From NCBI GenBank assembly GCA_038496675.1, contig CM076651.1, positions 20,469,061 through 20,533,060 on the forward strand: a DNA stretch of 64,000 bases, in the 5' to 3' direction. Shown here one piece after another: positions 1-13,000 of the stretch. Numbering within the stretch: the first letter of the stretch is position 1; each line of letters opens with the position of its first letter. The notes under the pieces were generated by a model that was not told the DNA's origin, did not search any database, and worked only from the letters and a program-made list of their open reading frames with translations. The stretch comes from Rachycentron canadum. Lineage: Eukaryota; Chordata; Actinopteri; Carangiformes; Rachycentridae. A program made the position numbers and the translations under genes.

Positions 1-900
1 TATTAAGTTTGAGCAGACCTTTGGGTGAATTGTGAGAGCTACACTCAGTTCAAGAGGCTGATGACAGAGGAAAACAATGCAGCCAATCAGCACACCATGA
101 ATTAGTACAATGAAAGCTGATTGTTTGAGAGGGAGAGCCTGTAGGCTGGAGTGAATATTGGTTTTAAATGGTTCTTTGCTGAATATGCACTTCTAGAAAT
201 GATGTCAACAGTGGTTGCAGTGCCTGAGTCCTCAAGGACACATGGATTGAGTCTTGTGACCCCCTTTGACAACTGAAAGTACAACATATAAACATATAAA
301 CATGTCATGATAGAAAAGGAGCAGAGAGAAGAAATGTTCTATATTGTCTATTCCTTCCCAAAGCAAATGAAATTATTAACAATATATGCCCTACACTCAT
401 GTGCTTTGATTTCCAAGTTTCTCCTGTGTTCATCATCATCACCAGTCTCAAAGGAACTCATTTTCAGACAAGCTGTTTTTAGCTCTAAACATGGTAAATA
501 ATTGCAGTCAACTAATTTTGATTTTGTAGCACTCACTTTCTGCATACTACTTGTCTTTTATCTCATCTTTACATTGCTTTTAGTTGTTTGTCAATTTGTA
601 AGTTGTTGTCTAAAAGTTGTTGTGTGTTAACATAAGTCAGATTATTTCTGACATGATAAACATGTTAAATTTTATTGTAGTCTTAAAACCAAGTAAACTA
701 GTGTTTAATTTGACTTTCTTTTTGAAATGTTATATTCAAGAAAAGTGGAAAAGGCAAAAACCTCAAGCACAGCAATTACAAAGGTGATTGAGTTTTTCAT
801 CTTAGCCCCTGTCCTGCAGCTTGGTTTATTAAGCAGCACTTTTTATTCCACTCCACTAGATGTCACTAACAAAAAATTACGGCCGTGTCAATCAGGGCTT
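1..900. other. Left-edge spacer upstream of bcas2
   Basis: No coding exon, RNA gene or recognisable repeat could be supported here. The stretch is AT-rich, and its short open frames show no similarity to a known protein and no splice-consistent continuation. It may hold the end of a neighbouring gene that lies outside the window. Confidence 0.5.
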
Positions 901-1007
901 TTATTTTGAAGCCCGAAACCGGAAAGCTTTGCCGTAAGTTTGTTAGGTGTCCGGGGAAGTGTTTCATCTAAGAGAGGGATAATCTGAACATCACAGACTG
1001 GTTTAAA
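901..1007 (+). promoter_or_regulatory. bcas2: bcas2 promoter / 5' UTR region
   Basis: This short stretch directly upstream of the bcas2 start codon contains an ETS-type core, ACCGGAAA, at 918-925 and no TATA box. ETS sites close to the start are typical of TATA-less housekeeping promoters; assigning promoter activity here is inference. Confidence 0.4.
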
Positions 1008-4000
1008 ATGGCTGGAACGGCTTCAGTAGCCGGTGAGGTGTTCGTGGATGCTTTGCCATATTTTGACCAAGGTTATGATGCAGCAGGTGTGAGAGAAGCG
1101 GTGAGTAAACAGGAAGTTCGTTTGTATCAGACCGGGAAGCTGCTAACCGCAGCATGTTAGCTTAGCTAACCGTGCTATACCCAAAGATGGAAATGACACG
1201 CTGAAACTTTTCAACACATTTAAACTACATTTAATTATCTCCTAAATGCTTATATTACTCTGTTATTTATATTAATGTACTATTATAATGTACTAGAATT
1301 GCATTGCCACGTTTTACTGTAGCTCCTGGTTTACTGGGACGAGGCACAGTGCTATGCAAAGGCGCTAAAAGTTGGGTGAGGAGGCTTTCAACATAATGAT
1401 ATAGTTCAGTTTAGTAGAATAGTTTTAACTCATTTAAGTTCAAACAAACTGCAGCAATGGTAGATAGTAGGTAGGTAGAACGAGATCTTGACTCCATGCT
1501 GTTGATGTCATTACTTTGAGGGAACCAGTTCATTTGTTGACTACTTGTTCTTCTCGTCTCTGAAGACAGGTCTTTATGACTGCGTGTTTTGTGTTATTGT
1601 CATAATACAGAATGAATCTGGGACCAACCAGCCACCTTCCTGCTGATGTAGTGTATGATAGATCACAATTTAATCTGCATTTAATCACCACTTTTAAGCA
1701 GAGAGTAATAATAATAATATGTGTCTGGAACCTTTGGATAGTAGAGTGCATTTTAAAGGAGGCTTCCACATAGAGGAACTTGTAAGGCTAACACGTGATC
1801 CTTAGCTGACATACCAGCCTCATGCCTCTGACAATATCCTGGTAAATAAATTCTTGGACATTTTAATTGCTGGATAAGAAAAAGCATGTACAGCTCAGTA
1901 GTAAGAAGATTCCTAACCGTAGCATTTCCAGTTCACAGCCTTGCCCATATCATGCACCTCTGCAGAGGAGCTTGGACAACATTTCTGTTCTGAAACCTTG
2001 CTGATACTGAATGACTGTCTTTGGTCTTGTGGCTATGCTTGCACCTTTTTGGTTTGTTTGTCCATCACCCAGTTTTATTCCTCCCACACAGCTGTTTCAG
2101 TTTCAATTCATGACTTTGGATCAGAATTTTTCTTTAGCACCTGTTTGTTGCTGTTGTCTAATCTTGATTTAGGATATATTCCTAAAAAGTGGTCATTACT
2201 CTCATTAACACATGCAAATATTGATTCACTGATGCAGAAGATATAAAATAAGTAAGACAAGTTTTTGTAAACCATCTTTACCAGCTTTAAACTTGTACAC
2301 CACTGTACTCTAAATGCTGTGGTCGTCACACAGCTTGGGGGCCAAGACACCTTCATCACAAAAATTCTTGTCAAAGAACTGAAAGATTAGATGCAATTAA
2401 GAACATTAATGATGTGCTTTTAATTTATATGTAGGCACATTGCATTCACTAAAGGTGGAAGAAAATAAGCCCTTACCTTATCTTTCTGACTTTTTTGTCC
2501 TAACTATAAGATGTGTATCTCTTAATTATGAGACTTCCTCACTTTCATTGAGTGGTCATATTTTAATAAAATAGAAAAAGCACAGGTGTACCACTTAGAT
2601 GTTGAATAGACTTCTCAAGGCAACAGCATTTAACATCATTACCAAAAGCAAATTAAAATAATAGGGAAAGTCTATTGCAGGGCAGAATACATAGACACTT
2701 ACAGAGACAAACAACCATTCACACTCACACCTATGAGCAATTTAGAGGCACCAGTTAACCTAAATGTGCGTGCCTTTGGACTGTGGGAGGAAGCCAGTGT
2801 ACCCGAAGGGAACCCACACACGCACAGCAAGAACAGGCAAACTCCACACAGAAAAGCCCAGGTCAGGGGTTTGAACCCAGAACCTTCTTGCTGTGAGGCA
2901 ACATTGCTAACCGCTTTACCTGCCCTGAATTCTTTTCCACCCTGCCAAACTGTAAGATTATGGGGAAATGGTAAACATTAATTTGTAGATAAATAATCAA
3001 ATTTCACTTGATTATCTTCCCAAGTTCAGTTTAAAGCTCATATGCACCAGTGGATATTGAGAGATTCTGTACAAAGTGTAAGGAATATGGGATCTTGGGT
3101 GATTTTCCTGCGCTAAAAGTTGATTGTCCTTTTGTACCCAGGCTGCAGCGTTGGTTGAGGAGGAGACCAGAAGATACCGACCAACCAAGAATTACCTGAG
3201 CTACCTGCCCACACTGGACTTCTCTGCTTTTGAGGTGACAAACTCCTCATATGTCTGAAATCTTTTTCATGGCTTCAACCAGTGTAACAGAAATAACAGT
3301 GTGACATAACATTTCTTTTTTTTTTTTTTTTCACCCTTCAGACAGAAATTATGAGGAATGAATTTGAACGGCTTGCAGCACGACAGCCCATGGATCTCCT
3401 TAGCATGAAGAGGTAAACCCAGGATACTATTGAAACCTCATTTAGGTAGAAGTTGCACCTTTTCTTTATTTACCCCAGAAGACAAGTTATGCAAGTTACA
3501 GTGAACATTATCTTGTACCACCAAGTGAATTCAAATAATGGCCAAGAGATCACAGAATCTGCCTTAAGATATTTATGATGCCACAAGGCAAACTGCAGAG
3601 TGTGGTGCCTGAGTTTGACTTGGATCCCCAGCAATCCTGTAACATCACACTTATTATTTAAGAAAATCATTAAATATTCACATTTTATTGGCTAGAACTA
3701 ATTAACTTTTGCCTTTTTTGTTTCAAAGAATGACCTGACAAAATGACCACACAATAAATTTCTGGCACTTGACTTAATTAATTCATTGATCATTATAGCT
3801 TTCAACATAAAATGTCTTCAAAGTCTTTTCTTCGTGGAGATGATGAAAATGAAATGAAGTGCCAGTGCTCATCACTAACACAATATTGTAGTGAAAGTGA
3901 ACATTTGGTAAATACAACATTTTATAGAATTTTTAATGACTACAAAAATAATAGTCAGTTGCAGCTTCAGGTTTAACCACACTTCATCATTTAAGAAACT

Positions 4001-4767
4001 CTTTCTTGGATTATTATTTTTGCTCTGTGGTTTGAAATGTTGATGATTTTATTTGACCTTTTTCCTTCCTGTGAAGATATGAGCTGCCTGCGCCGTCAGC
4101 AGGACAGAAGAACGACATTACAGCATGGCAGGAGTGTGTTAACAACTCCATGGCCCAGCTGGAGCACCAAGCAGTCCGCATTGAGAACCTGGAGCTCATG
4201 TCACAATATGGAACCAATGCATGGAAAGTCTACAATGAGTACGTGACAGCAGCCTTTTCTCACAACAGTGACTCTGTGTATAACAAGTGCAAAGGCTACT
4301 AACGTGTTATTGTCTTCCCCCTACAGTAACTTGGCCTTCATGATTGAGATAGCACAAAAAGAACTTCAGAAATTCAGGTGAACGATCACTCCAACATTTT
4401 CACTTGCTGAAAAGTGTTATCAAACTCTTTGTCACATTTATGTTAATTTTTTGAAAATCACAGGAAACAAATTCAGGATATGAACTGGCAGCGTAAGAAT
4501 GATCAGTTGGCAGGAGGAGCTAAATTGCGAGAGCTGGAGTCAAAGTATGTTGTTTGAAGAACTTACATGTTTACATCATTGTACATTGGGAAAACAGAGG
4601 TTAGCTTGACCTCTTAACATCCGTATCTCTCCCTCAACAGTTGGGTGTCTCTGGTCAGCAAGAACTATGAGATCGAACGGGCCATTGTCCAGCTGGAGAA
4701 CGAAGTCACTCAGCTCAGACAGCAGCAGGGAGACGAGAACAAGGAGAATATCCGTCAGGACTTCTAG
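1008..4767 (+). CDS. bcas2: BCAS2 / SPF27, pre-mRNA splicing factor (7 exons)
   Basis: Coding exons: 1008-1100, 3142-3234, 3342-3412, 4077-4238, 4327-4377, 4464-4544 and 4641-4767. All have GT-AG borders and join in frame to 225 residues, the human length as I recall it. Diagnostic stretches are VDALPYFDQGYDAAGVREA near the N-terminus, RRYRPTKNYLSYLP in exon 2, ELPAPSAGQKNDITAWQE in exon 4 and NKENIRQDF at the C-terminus. The family is SPF27, a small core subunit of the PRP19/CDC5L (NineTeen) complex, which acts in the nucleus in spliceosome activation. The second half (exons 4-7) is rich in charged and hydrophobic residues and is predicted coiled coil. The start follows from alignment with the human N-terminus MAGT. 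No break or missing exon is seen. It is convergent with otud3, which lies downstream on the other strand. Confidence 0.97.
1101..3141 (+). other. bcas2: bcas2 intron 1
   Basis: This 2-kb intron is AT-rich and includes one degraded copy of a fish interspersed repeat (about 2705-2928, listed separately). I see no other gene, RNA or conserved block in it. Confidence 0.8.
2705..2928 (+). repeat. Degraded teleost interspersed repeat
   Basis: The core reads GGACTGTGGGAGGAAGCC, followed by ACCC-rich, CAAACTCCACACAGAAA and TTGAACCCAGAACCTTC blocks. This is a very common block order in fish genomes. A second, more worn copy lies at about 23166-23300 in the opposite orientation. I do not assign a family name. 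Confidence 0.6.
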
Positions 4768-5790
4768 GACTTCTCTAGTAGCAACTTTCAACCTCACGAC
4801 ACTGATCTACAAACTGATGGTCCCTGAGTCACACAGATGTCATCTTGTATCATAAGGCTCACTGGACTAAGCCACAGAATGGGTAGTTATCCACACAGGA
4901 GATTTGATGGGGAATCATCCAATAACTGACATTCAGAAGGGGCTGCCTCAGTGACAACACACATTTTACCAGACATCAGACCTCGTATTCTGCTGTTGTG
5001 GAATATGGTATAATGCGGCTTTATTGGTGGACTTATTTTTTTATTCCACAGATCACAGATGTTTAAAGCAATACTGTACAGTTTGCTAAAAGAGGGAGAA
5101 GACTCACCTTCTTACAAATGGAAAGTTGAATTTATAAGCAACTACAAACCATCTAGTGAACACCAGCCATGACACATGTCAAAATGTTGACGTTCTAAGT
5201 ACTAAGACTCTTGTCTCTAAGTATTTTCCATGGTTCACAGTGATAATAAACGGCTGCAGGAGAACTCAATTGAACGACAGTAGGTGACTCCAGGACCACA
5301 TTTTGTCATGATGACACACACAGACACAATGTGTAAACAATACCAGTCACACTGTTTGAGCTGGTAACAAAACACACATTTGCTTCATTCAATACAATTA
5401 TGGGTTTAATTGCTATAATGCAGCCCCATTTGTTCTGTTATGACCAGTAGCTTCATGGCTATTGCTAACTGTTATTGCAGATATTGCTGCGTAACTGCCA
5501 TTGTGGAATCGATTTGCTGGCTTTAAGATTCTTTTCATCTAGTGTTGTACCACCATTAACAGTTCATTAATGCCACAGTAAATTATTCAGAAAAAGTCAC
5601 ATAGTCTTGCTTTAAAATGGAATTCATACCAGCATGTAGGGTTCAGTATTTGAGGTTGTCTGCCGACCGAAGAGTGCGTTTAGAAAAAAGTGTACATAGT
5701 TGTCAAGTCTGTTAAATGAGCACTGTCTTGATTTCCATTCATGGAATATTTTTATGCTGTTTTAATAAAATTGACATTTCTTATATTTCC
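4768..5790 (+). other. bcas2: bcas2 3' UTR with two poly(A) signals
   Basis: AATAAA hexamers lie at 5245-5250 and 5764-5769. The distal one is followed by a T/G-rich stretch, so the 3' UTR probably ends near 5785, with a shorter alternative near 5270. The extent is inferred from the signals only. Confidence 0.5.
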
Positions 5791-7090
5791 TGCTGTGTGA
5801 ATTTGATAATTTTTCACATCAGATATTACTATACACATAACATGACCTTAGTATATGGTTGAGTTCTGCCTTTACAAAGACATGGATTACATATTTTACA
5901 TCTTTGGGAAACTTCTGTACAATTTAAAAACTCTGTTATCCCCAATAAGAGCCAATGTCAATTCTTCTCTTATTGGAGTTCAGGATCATAGGTCGGTTTC
6001 TTTATTGCATGAAGGTACAATTTATTCAAATTGACATCCCACTCCCAGTAGGCTGTATAGTCAGTCAGAGTCAACAGGCCATATAAATTTCCCTTTAATC
6101 TTCCCTCAAAACAAGAGGGAGGACACCATGGCTTTAATTTATGGAAATGATTAAAACTCATTTGTCAAATTATCAACAAGTCAAGAACGAAATGCTGTTA
6201 TAAAAAAACTTTTGAACTATTATGGGCTAAATCATTAGCACTAGTGCACCCCACACAGAGCCACTAATGCCCAACAGTGAGGCTTTTAATCTTTCATCTA
6301 CCTTGGTTACTAATTACACATCTACAGTGAACAGTTTGACCACAAAAAAGTAAGTCCTGCATATCTCTAATTAGAATAACAGCCAGTCAAATATATAATT
6401 GTATGTTAAGTGATAAGACTAGACAAAGATGAAACATGCACCCTGTGACTCATTAACCACAGACAGTTAGGGGTTGGGTTGTATTAAGGCAAACAGCACT
6501 GCACACTGCCTCAGATGCTGTGTAATCAGGAAACTCGAGTATGATAATTTTATATAGTATAGTATAGTTTATAGTGTGGAATAACATAACTTGAAAGGTG
6601 CAAAGTATCCAGGGTTTATGGAATATTACAGGACATGATCATGACACTAGTCATTATCCTTAACAATTCACTTCACATATGCTCCACCTAATTTGGATTG
6701 GTCTATTTTTAGTATCTTAACAGAATACAAGATAACCCTAAAACACAAATTAAATGAGAAACTGGAGAGATTTTGATGGAACCCAATTCAGGATGGCACC
6801 ATTTGATTGAAGGTAACTACAGTGTGTTCAAAATTAGTTGTTTCTGTTTAACAGGGCACCTAATGTGTCGTCAAACATTCCGAGAGATGCATTTTTTTGT
6901 GTTGGAGTGCCTCATGCCATTACAGGAACAAAAACTAAATAATTTGTTTTGTAAAACCTCAGTGTCTTGTGAAATTTGCATGTGTCTTATTGTGTTAATG
7001 ATGTATTTGTTATATAGGAAATTAATTGAATACAATATGTCACCCTGGAGAATATTCAATATATTATCCGATGCACATAAACAGTAAATC
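5791..7090. other. Intergenic spacer between convergent bcas2 and otud3
   Basis: I see no gene, RNA or clear repeat here. Short open frames on both strands have no recognisable product. Confidence 0.6.
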
Positions 7091-7091
7091 A

Positions 7092-7106
7092 TTTATTGAT
7101 TTTATT
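7092..7106 (-). terminator. otud3: otud3 poly(A) signals (two AATAAA on the - strand)
   Basis: TTTATT on the + strand at 7092-7097 and 7101-7106 reads AATAAA for otud3. That gives a 3' UTR of roughly 520-550 bases after the stop codon at 7624. Both hexamers lie in the spacer toward bcas2, as expected for convergent genes. Confidence 0.5.
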
Positions 7107-7623
7107 GCCACATTCCTTACACAGTGTGCATAACAATCATTTATCTGCCACTCTTCCTTTACTCCTTTTCTGGTCAGATGGAGCAAACACAACGATCTGA
7201 ACATCTGAATGTCAACTCAATCTGTGGCAAATCAAAAAGCCCAGCTGCAGGAGATTATCTGCATGGTTGTCATGGAAAGCCAGATGTCCAGCATAGAAAG
7301 GGAATAGCTAGTGTGGTAGGTAGACTGGCTCTGAGGAGTTTCTACAAACACCAACACCAACCAAGGATTGAACTAAATTAAAACCCAAAGGAAATACTGA
7401 CAGCTGTGCTCTGTCACTCTCATGTCTTTTACAACTTTCACTCAGCTCACACACACACAGGTTTGCAGGCACCGTTATACTGTTTGGAAAGAAAGTATAG
7501 GGGTCTCTTTAGGAAAAGTCATCCACTGTGACTGAATCTGATCTGACTATGTGCAAAACTTTGTGGACAGGGTCAGCCACCAGTAGCTAGAGTAGCAGTA
7601 AGTAATTTTGGCCATGCTCCAGT

Positions 7624-10448
7624 CTATATACTGAGAGTGTTGAGAGCAGGTACTAAAGTAACAGCTTCTGGCAGGTTCTGGTTCTGGTCCTGGCTTCCTT
7701 TGCTCTGAAGAAACTTCTGCCGATGCCTCTCTTCCTGACGCTTCTTCTTCTCTTGCCTCTGCTGCTCTTTCCTCTGCTTGTTAGATACCTGGGAATGATG
7801 GAAACAAAAATCTGTTTTTAAATAACTTTAATTAACACTGAACACTTTAATTAATTGAGGTGTTTTATGAGCAAAGTCAATTATGAAAGGATTTTTGTTG
7901 CAGATTAGATTTTGATTGCAATTTTAATTTAATTAATAAGAAATCCTTAAAACTGAAACATGTCAATTGGAAAATTCTTCCTTTGTCTCCACCTTAGGTT
8001 TTTGTATGTTGCTGCCCTCTGCTGACTGCTTGTGCTCACTGCAGTCTGTGGCTGCAGCTCGGCAGGCTGAGCAGGATCCTGAGGCACACTGGCCCTGACA
8101 AGACTGGCCCAGCACGGCGCCAACAAGCCATTCAGCATTGATGGTTGCCGCACTCAGCTGGAGCAGGTTCTCCTCATCACCTGAGGCAGAAAAAACACAC
8201 AAACAAACACATGAACAGAACAAATAAGATCACGAAAAGGCTGACATGAGTACACTATCAATGGAAAATGTAGCTGAACAGACAAACTTGAAGGAATGAT
8301 GATTATAAAGTGTATAACAAAGTTGCCTTCAAGCTGTTCTCTTCTAATTCTTCTAATTCTTCCTGTAGCTAATGAGTCAAGTGTAACTTCTGACCCTGGA
8401 TTCCTCGGTTCTTGATGGAGCTTAGGATCACGTTGTCCTCCTCCGAGGCTGTGGGGGAAGGGTTTTTCTGTCTGTCCCTCTGACCGTCCCCAAACTCACG
8501 CTGCTGGCCTCGTGAATTCTGCATATTCTGATGACAGCAAAGGCAAGAAATCATCTGAAATACAAGATCTTTCAATAGGTGAACCATTACAATACTTAAG
8601 CATGTAAATATTGATGACATGACTCTTGACATCTAAGGATGCAGATCTGGAATTTACAACATGATTTCAGCTTTTGTAAAGGATAACTGTTCCTGAATGC
8701 TGGCCCAATTGATGTCTTTTGTATATTACAGTATACCTCTATACGGAGCTGAGCAGGACTCTCAGAGTTGTCTCCAATCCGCCTTACACTGTCATAATGG
8801 TCTCCATAGCGGTAGGCAATGTGTAGCTCTCTGCATACCTGCTTCTCTGCACCATTTATCTACCATGAAAATACAACATGTAAACTGTGTGGTGTACCAA
8901 AGGGAGTTATATATTACAGAGTAATAGTACATGACATGAGCATTTGCCTGTCCTTACCTCCCACAGTGGTGTGTTCAGCTGATGGATGACCACTTTCACC
9001 TGTTGACTGCGAGCAAAAGCCACAATAGCGTCATTGCCAGCGAATGTACCAGGCTGAGAGAGGTTGGACACTGGGTGGAAAAAGAGAAAACATTTATTCA
9101 CAAGGTAAACCTAAGCAGAACTAAAATGACAAAATACATGAAGTCAACACAGCCTCATACAACAGTGTTTCCCAACCTTATTGGCTTGGGATGCCTTTAA
9201 ACATCTACTTGCTCATCAGCAATCACATACGTCTACCAGTTGTGATCAGTTTAACCATGACTTTTTATACTTTTTCTCTTTTGGAGAAAATAAAAACTCT
9301 TTGTGAAACTACAATGTTTAAATGTCATTCTTATCCTACTAATAATCTTGGATCCCCCAGCTTTGGAACCACAAACATATACAATACGTTGCTTCATTGC
9401 AGGCAGAAGGGATGACCACCAGGGGTCAGTAAATAATTACTAATTAAAAATAGTCTCCCTTTGAAGTCCATTAACTTATGTAGGGTAACGTAACAAAACT
9501 GTTCACTGTCAGTGAGGCATTCATAACAGTCCATTATCTGATCACAGTGTTTTCCTTTGCTGATTTAGGCAGGGTCACACAGAGGGTCATTTTCTTACAG
9601 TGCTGTGCGAAGGGTACGTCATCCTCAACAAAGGGTTCAAAGTCTTGTCGATGAGATGACATATATTGGACAGTCTCCTGGCGAAGCCGCAGGTGACCCC
9701 GGGAATGACCTTCTAGCTGATCACCTAAAGCTCTAAACAGGCAGTTTCTGCAAGAAAAATAGCCAAAATACAGGTTTCTCACTGGTAAATCTGTAAGTAA
9801 GTTTAATCCAATGGCTTACATATCTAAGGTGACTTTGTTAGAGGTGGCATTAACTGGAATTTCAGGGTTCTGACAATAACAGTTGCTGAAGTCCTGTAAA
9901 ACATAAGCTTGCTTAAGCTTTGGCCTAGTAGTAAACATGACTGATGAACACTGACAAATAATGGCACTAGTAACATTTGCCTTTACTATGCAGCAGCCAT
10001 TCAGCTATAAGAAGTATTGCAGTTTAGCTATCAACATCATTATTCATTATTGACTGAGGGAAAATGGTCACAGAGCTTAGAGACATTATGTCCCTCCTGG
10101 TTAACATTGCTGACCCAGCTTGAAGCTGAGCTTTCTGTATAATGATTAAAGAAAGATGTGTTACAGTATCAGTGGCCATAAGAGACAACACAAAAGGTAG
10201 ACAAAACACAGCTACACGCCTCAATCTTTTTCTGGCTCCTACCCATCTCCAGGGACTTCTCTCAGCTTGAGCCCCAGTGCCTGCAACTGATTGGAGAAAC
10301 TGACGAACTCTGCCCCTTCATCTCCATCCTGAGGCCGGTTCTTGCGGTCTTTTACAATGGCCCGCCGTGCTGCTCGCTCATCCCTCTTGCGTTCCAGTTC
10401 ACTCTTTTTATTGCTCCGCACAGGTTTCGTCGTTTGTTTCCTAGACAT
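7624..10448 (-). CDS. otud3: OTUD3, OTU-domain deubiquitinase (7 coding exons)
   Basis: Coding exons on the - strand, in transcript order: 10448-10243, 9747-9599, 9070-8958, 8859-8737, 8527-8395, 8180-7993 and 7788-7624. They join in frame to 358 residues; human is somewhat longer (about 398 from memory). The basic N-terminus MSRKQTTKPVRSNKK leads into the OTU domain (about 50-190). The catalytic residues are visible: Asp68 and Cys71 in DGNCLFRAL, and His177 in YRYGDHYDSVR. The block PGTFAGNDAIVAFAR is near-identical to human. The family removes ubiquitin chains from substrate proteins in the cytosol. Residues about 210-270 replace the human UBA-like region with poorly conserved sequence including an unusual cysteine cluster. 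The C-terminal exon keeps the basic KQRKEQQRQEKKKRQEERH tail typical of OTUD3. Confidence 0.95.
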
Positions 10449-11400
10449 GTTGGCTGCAGTTGTTTCTGCAGGCCTACAACACCAAAGTATGTCTTCTTAT
10501 TGTAATGAGCTAGCACATGCATCAAGCACTGCCACACATCTGGAACCTATTTAAAAAATACAAACAGTGGTGGCGGAGACAGGATTTCAGGATATGTCAA
10601 GAGATAAGTATTGTGCTTTTCTTAACACTTCATAAAATTCCAGGATTGTCATTTAGAGCGGCTAGTCATCTGGAAAATTGTAATTTCAAACAACCTGTCC
10701 CTTTATACCAAACTCCATTATGAAATTTGACAATTTTATGCTGTTATTGTTAGACTATGCATGTAGACATTATCTAATAAGCCATAACTATTTAATTAGT
10801 GCGTATTGGCCAATGGAAATATTCCTGGCGTATTGAGCAGCAGTTTGTTTCAGCGTAAACTGAGCAAACTGCCGCTCAGAGATAAAGTCTGAGATTTTAG
10901 ATTTTAAAGTCTTTCACATTTTAGGGATGGTGTTATTTGAGACAATATGAGATATGGTCGGTTCTCAAACAATGAAGTGTTGAATTAATACTTCTTGTAC
11001 CGTCATTAATGAAGCTAAATAAAATAATTTGACTAGTTTCGTTGTAGTTAGCTAAACGGTCGATAGTACTTATTTTAAACAACGACGACCTGGTTAACGT
11101 TAGTACTAATTAGCAGCAGCACTATATAGTAACTGGTGCTGGTTAGTACAAGATAATATTAGTTTAACCGACTCTAACGGAATATTATCGGCGTCATGTT
11201 TGCTAACATGAAGTTCGACAGCTAGCTAGATAGCATTCACCGCTGAATATTACATAACAAATCATATCTCCTCGCTTGTAGCTTTCATTACATAGTAAGC
11301 AACTAAATGTAGTTCGTAGGCCGATACTTACCTTTAAGTATCTGCGTTCGACTAGAAATGTCCTCGTTTCGTTTCTTATGTTCTTTGGGTCAGAAGAGAA
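10449..11400 (-). promoter_or_regulatory. otud3: otud3 5' UTR, probable non-coding first exon and promoter
   Basis: On the - strand a strong donor (AAAG then GTAAGT) sits at 11332/11331. A matching acceptor (GTTGTAG) lies at 10474, 26 bases before the start codon. This suggests a non-coding first exon upstream of 11332, an intron of about 860 bases, and a promoter around 11340-11450. No transcript evidence is available to confirm it. Confidence 0.45.
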
Positions 11401-11590
11401 ATGTAGTGATTGCCGTTATTGTTTACAACTCAGGTTCCGCCTACGTAACTTGGTGTACGTCAGTACGTACGGAAACTGGAATGGGCCTAACGGCATTTAC
11501 GATTAAAAAAATTGTTTCGTGCATTGCGCTGATAATAGCAGCAGGTTTATTCATTGGTTATCAAATGTATCGATCAATGAATCATGGTAA

Positions 11591-11678
<88 letters not shown>
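11591..11678. repeat. (TATC)22 tetranucleotide microsatellite
   Basis: About 22 uninterrupted TATC units, seen directly. The array lies just beyond the inferred otud3 first exon. Confidence 0.97.
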
Positions 11679-12784
11679 ATTTTGATAATTGCGACAAGTC
11701 ATAAAACAAGTCATAAGTCTTTTTTTTTTTCAGACTGTTACCCGGGACAAAGTGGACTGAGCTACAATTTTAAGAGAAATTTTGCATCTGAAAATTCCTC
11801 CGTCTTCTACTCTCCCAAACTCTTAGAAATTCTACTCACCACCAACTCCTTCAGATGACTCCACACAGTTGGAGAATGTAATGTGGGGGAGGAGTGGGCT
11901 GAGAAGCAATAAACAGAATGTTGGCTATGTAAAAAAGACAAGCAGACACAGCGAGACAAAAAAAAATAAATAAATACAATAGCCTGGAGACATTAAAATG
12001 CATCAAAAACAAAAAAGAAGTTAGGCTTTTCTATTTTGTAAAGCCAGAAAAAAAAATACCAATTTATACCGAGCCAGCTGACGTAAAAGAAACAGGCCAC
12101 ACATCTGCAGCTGTAAGTTGGTGTGTGGTTTATTTTAGACCTCAGTGAATGATGGCACTGTATGTGAGAATATGTAATGGCCTGGAGGTTGTCCGTGCAT
12201 TTGTGCACTTGGAGCAATCAGCGTTAGTCAACTGAGTGGAACAAAAGAGCAGTCAGCCAAGCGTGGACAACATATCATTTATATTGCACATTTACAGTCT
12301 GCTCGTGTGTATGTCAGAGTCGGTCAGTGTACATCAAATCATTATGCTACAGGAATATATCAGGCTAAAATACAACATTGCATCAAAGAAAGTCCATTTC
12401 AATTGATTTTACAGTGTTATATTTATGACTGATGCGCGTTTCTTTTTTGGAAACTTCAGCTTCGCTGACTTGATATTTGTATGGACTCCACCTGCAAAAT
12501 ATAGATAAGAAAAATAAACAAGATATAGACCTGCGCTAACGAAATGAGGATATGTTTTGGTACACTGAGAAATCTGAGGTCCAAACTAACTGCTCAACAA
12601 ATACTGACTGTGCTGCTTATCTTATAACCTACAGTGCATAAACTGCCCTCTGCCAGTTTAGCAGAGTAAGGTTTGCCTGTAACCAAATGCAAATATTGCA
12701 GTTTTTGGTCAATGTTGGAATTTTAATGCAGGAGAGGACTCATAGGAGGTAAACAAAGTCACTGCAGGTGCACAGTGAAGAGAG

Positions 12785-13000
12785 ACCCTAAAGGATCAGT
12801 TCACCAAAAACATTTTGTTATTCACTGATATCCAGCCATGTCTATAGTTGCATGTTTCACATAGGTTTTCAGATATCAGAAATGTCTCTACATACAGTCA
12901 AGATTAATTTAACTGCAGTACTCAAATTAAAAATAATAGAAAACCTCAACAGCAATGCAATCTTTCCACTCAAATTAATTGAAAACATCGCCATGTTTTC
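12785..13000. repeat. Worn teleost repeat (tentative)
   Basis: The order of blocks (a GGATCAGTTCACC start, an AGAAATGTCTCTAC block, then AACCTCAACAGCAATGCAAT) resembles a dispersed element common in fish genomes, but it is much diverged. The boundaries are estimates. Confidence 0.35.
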
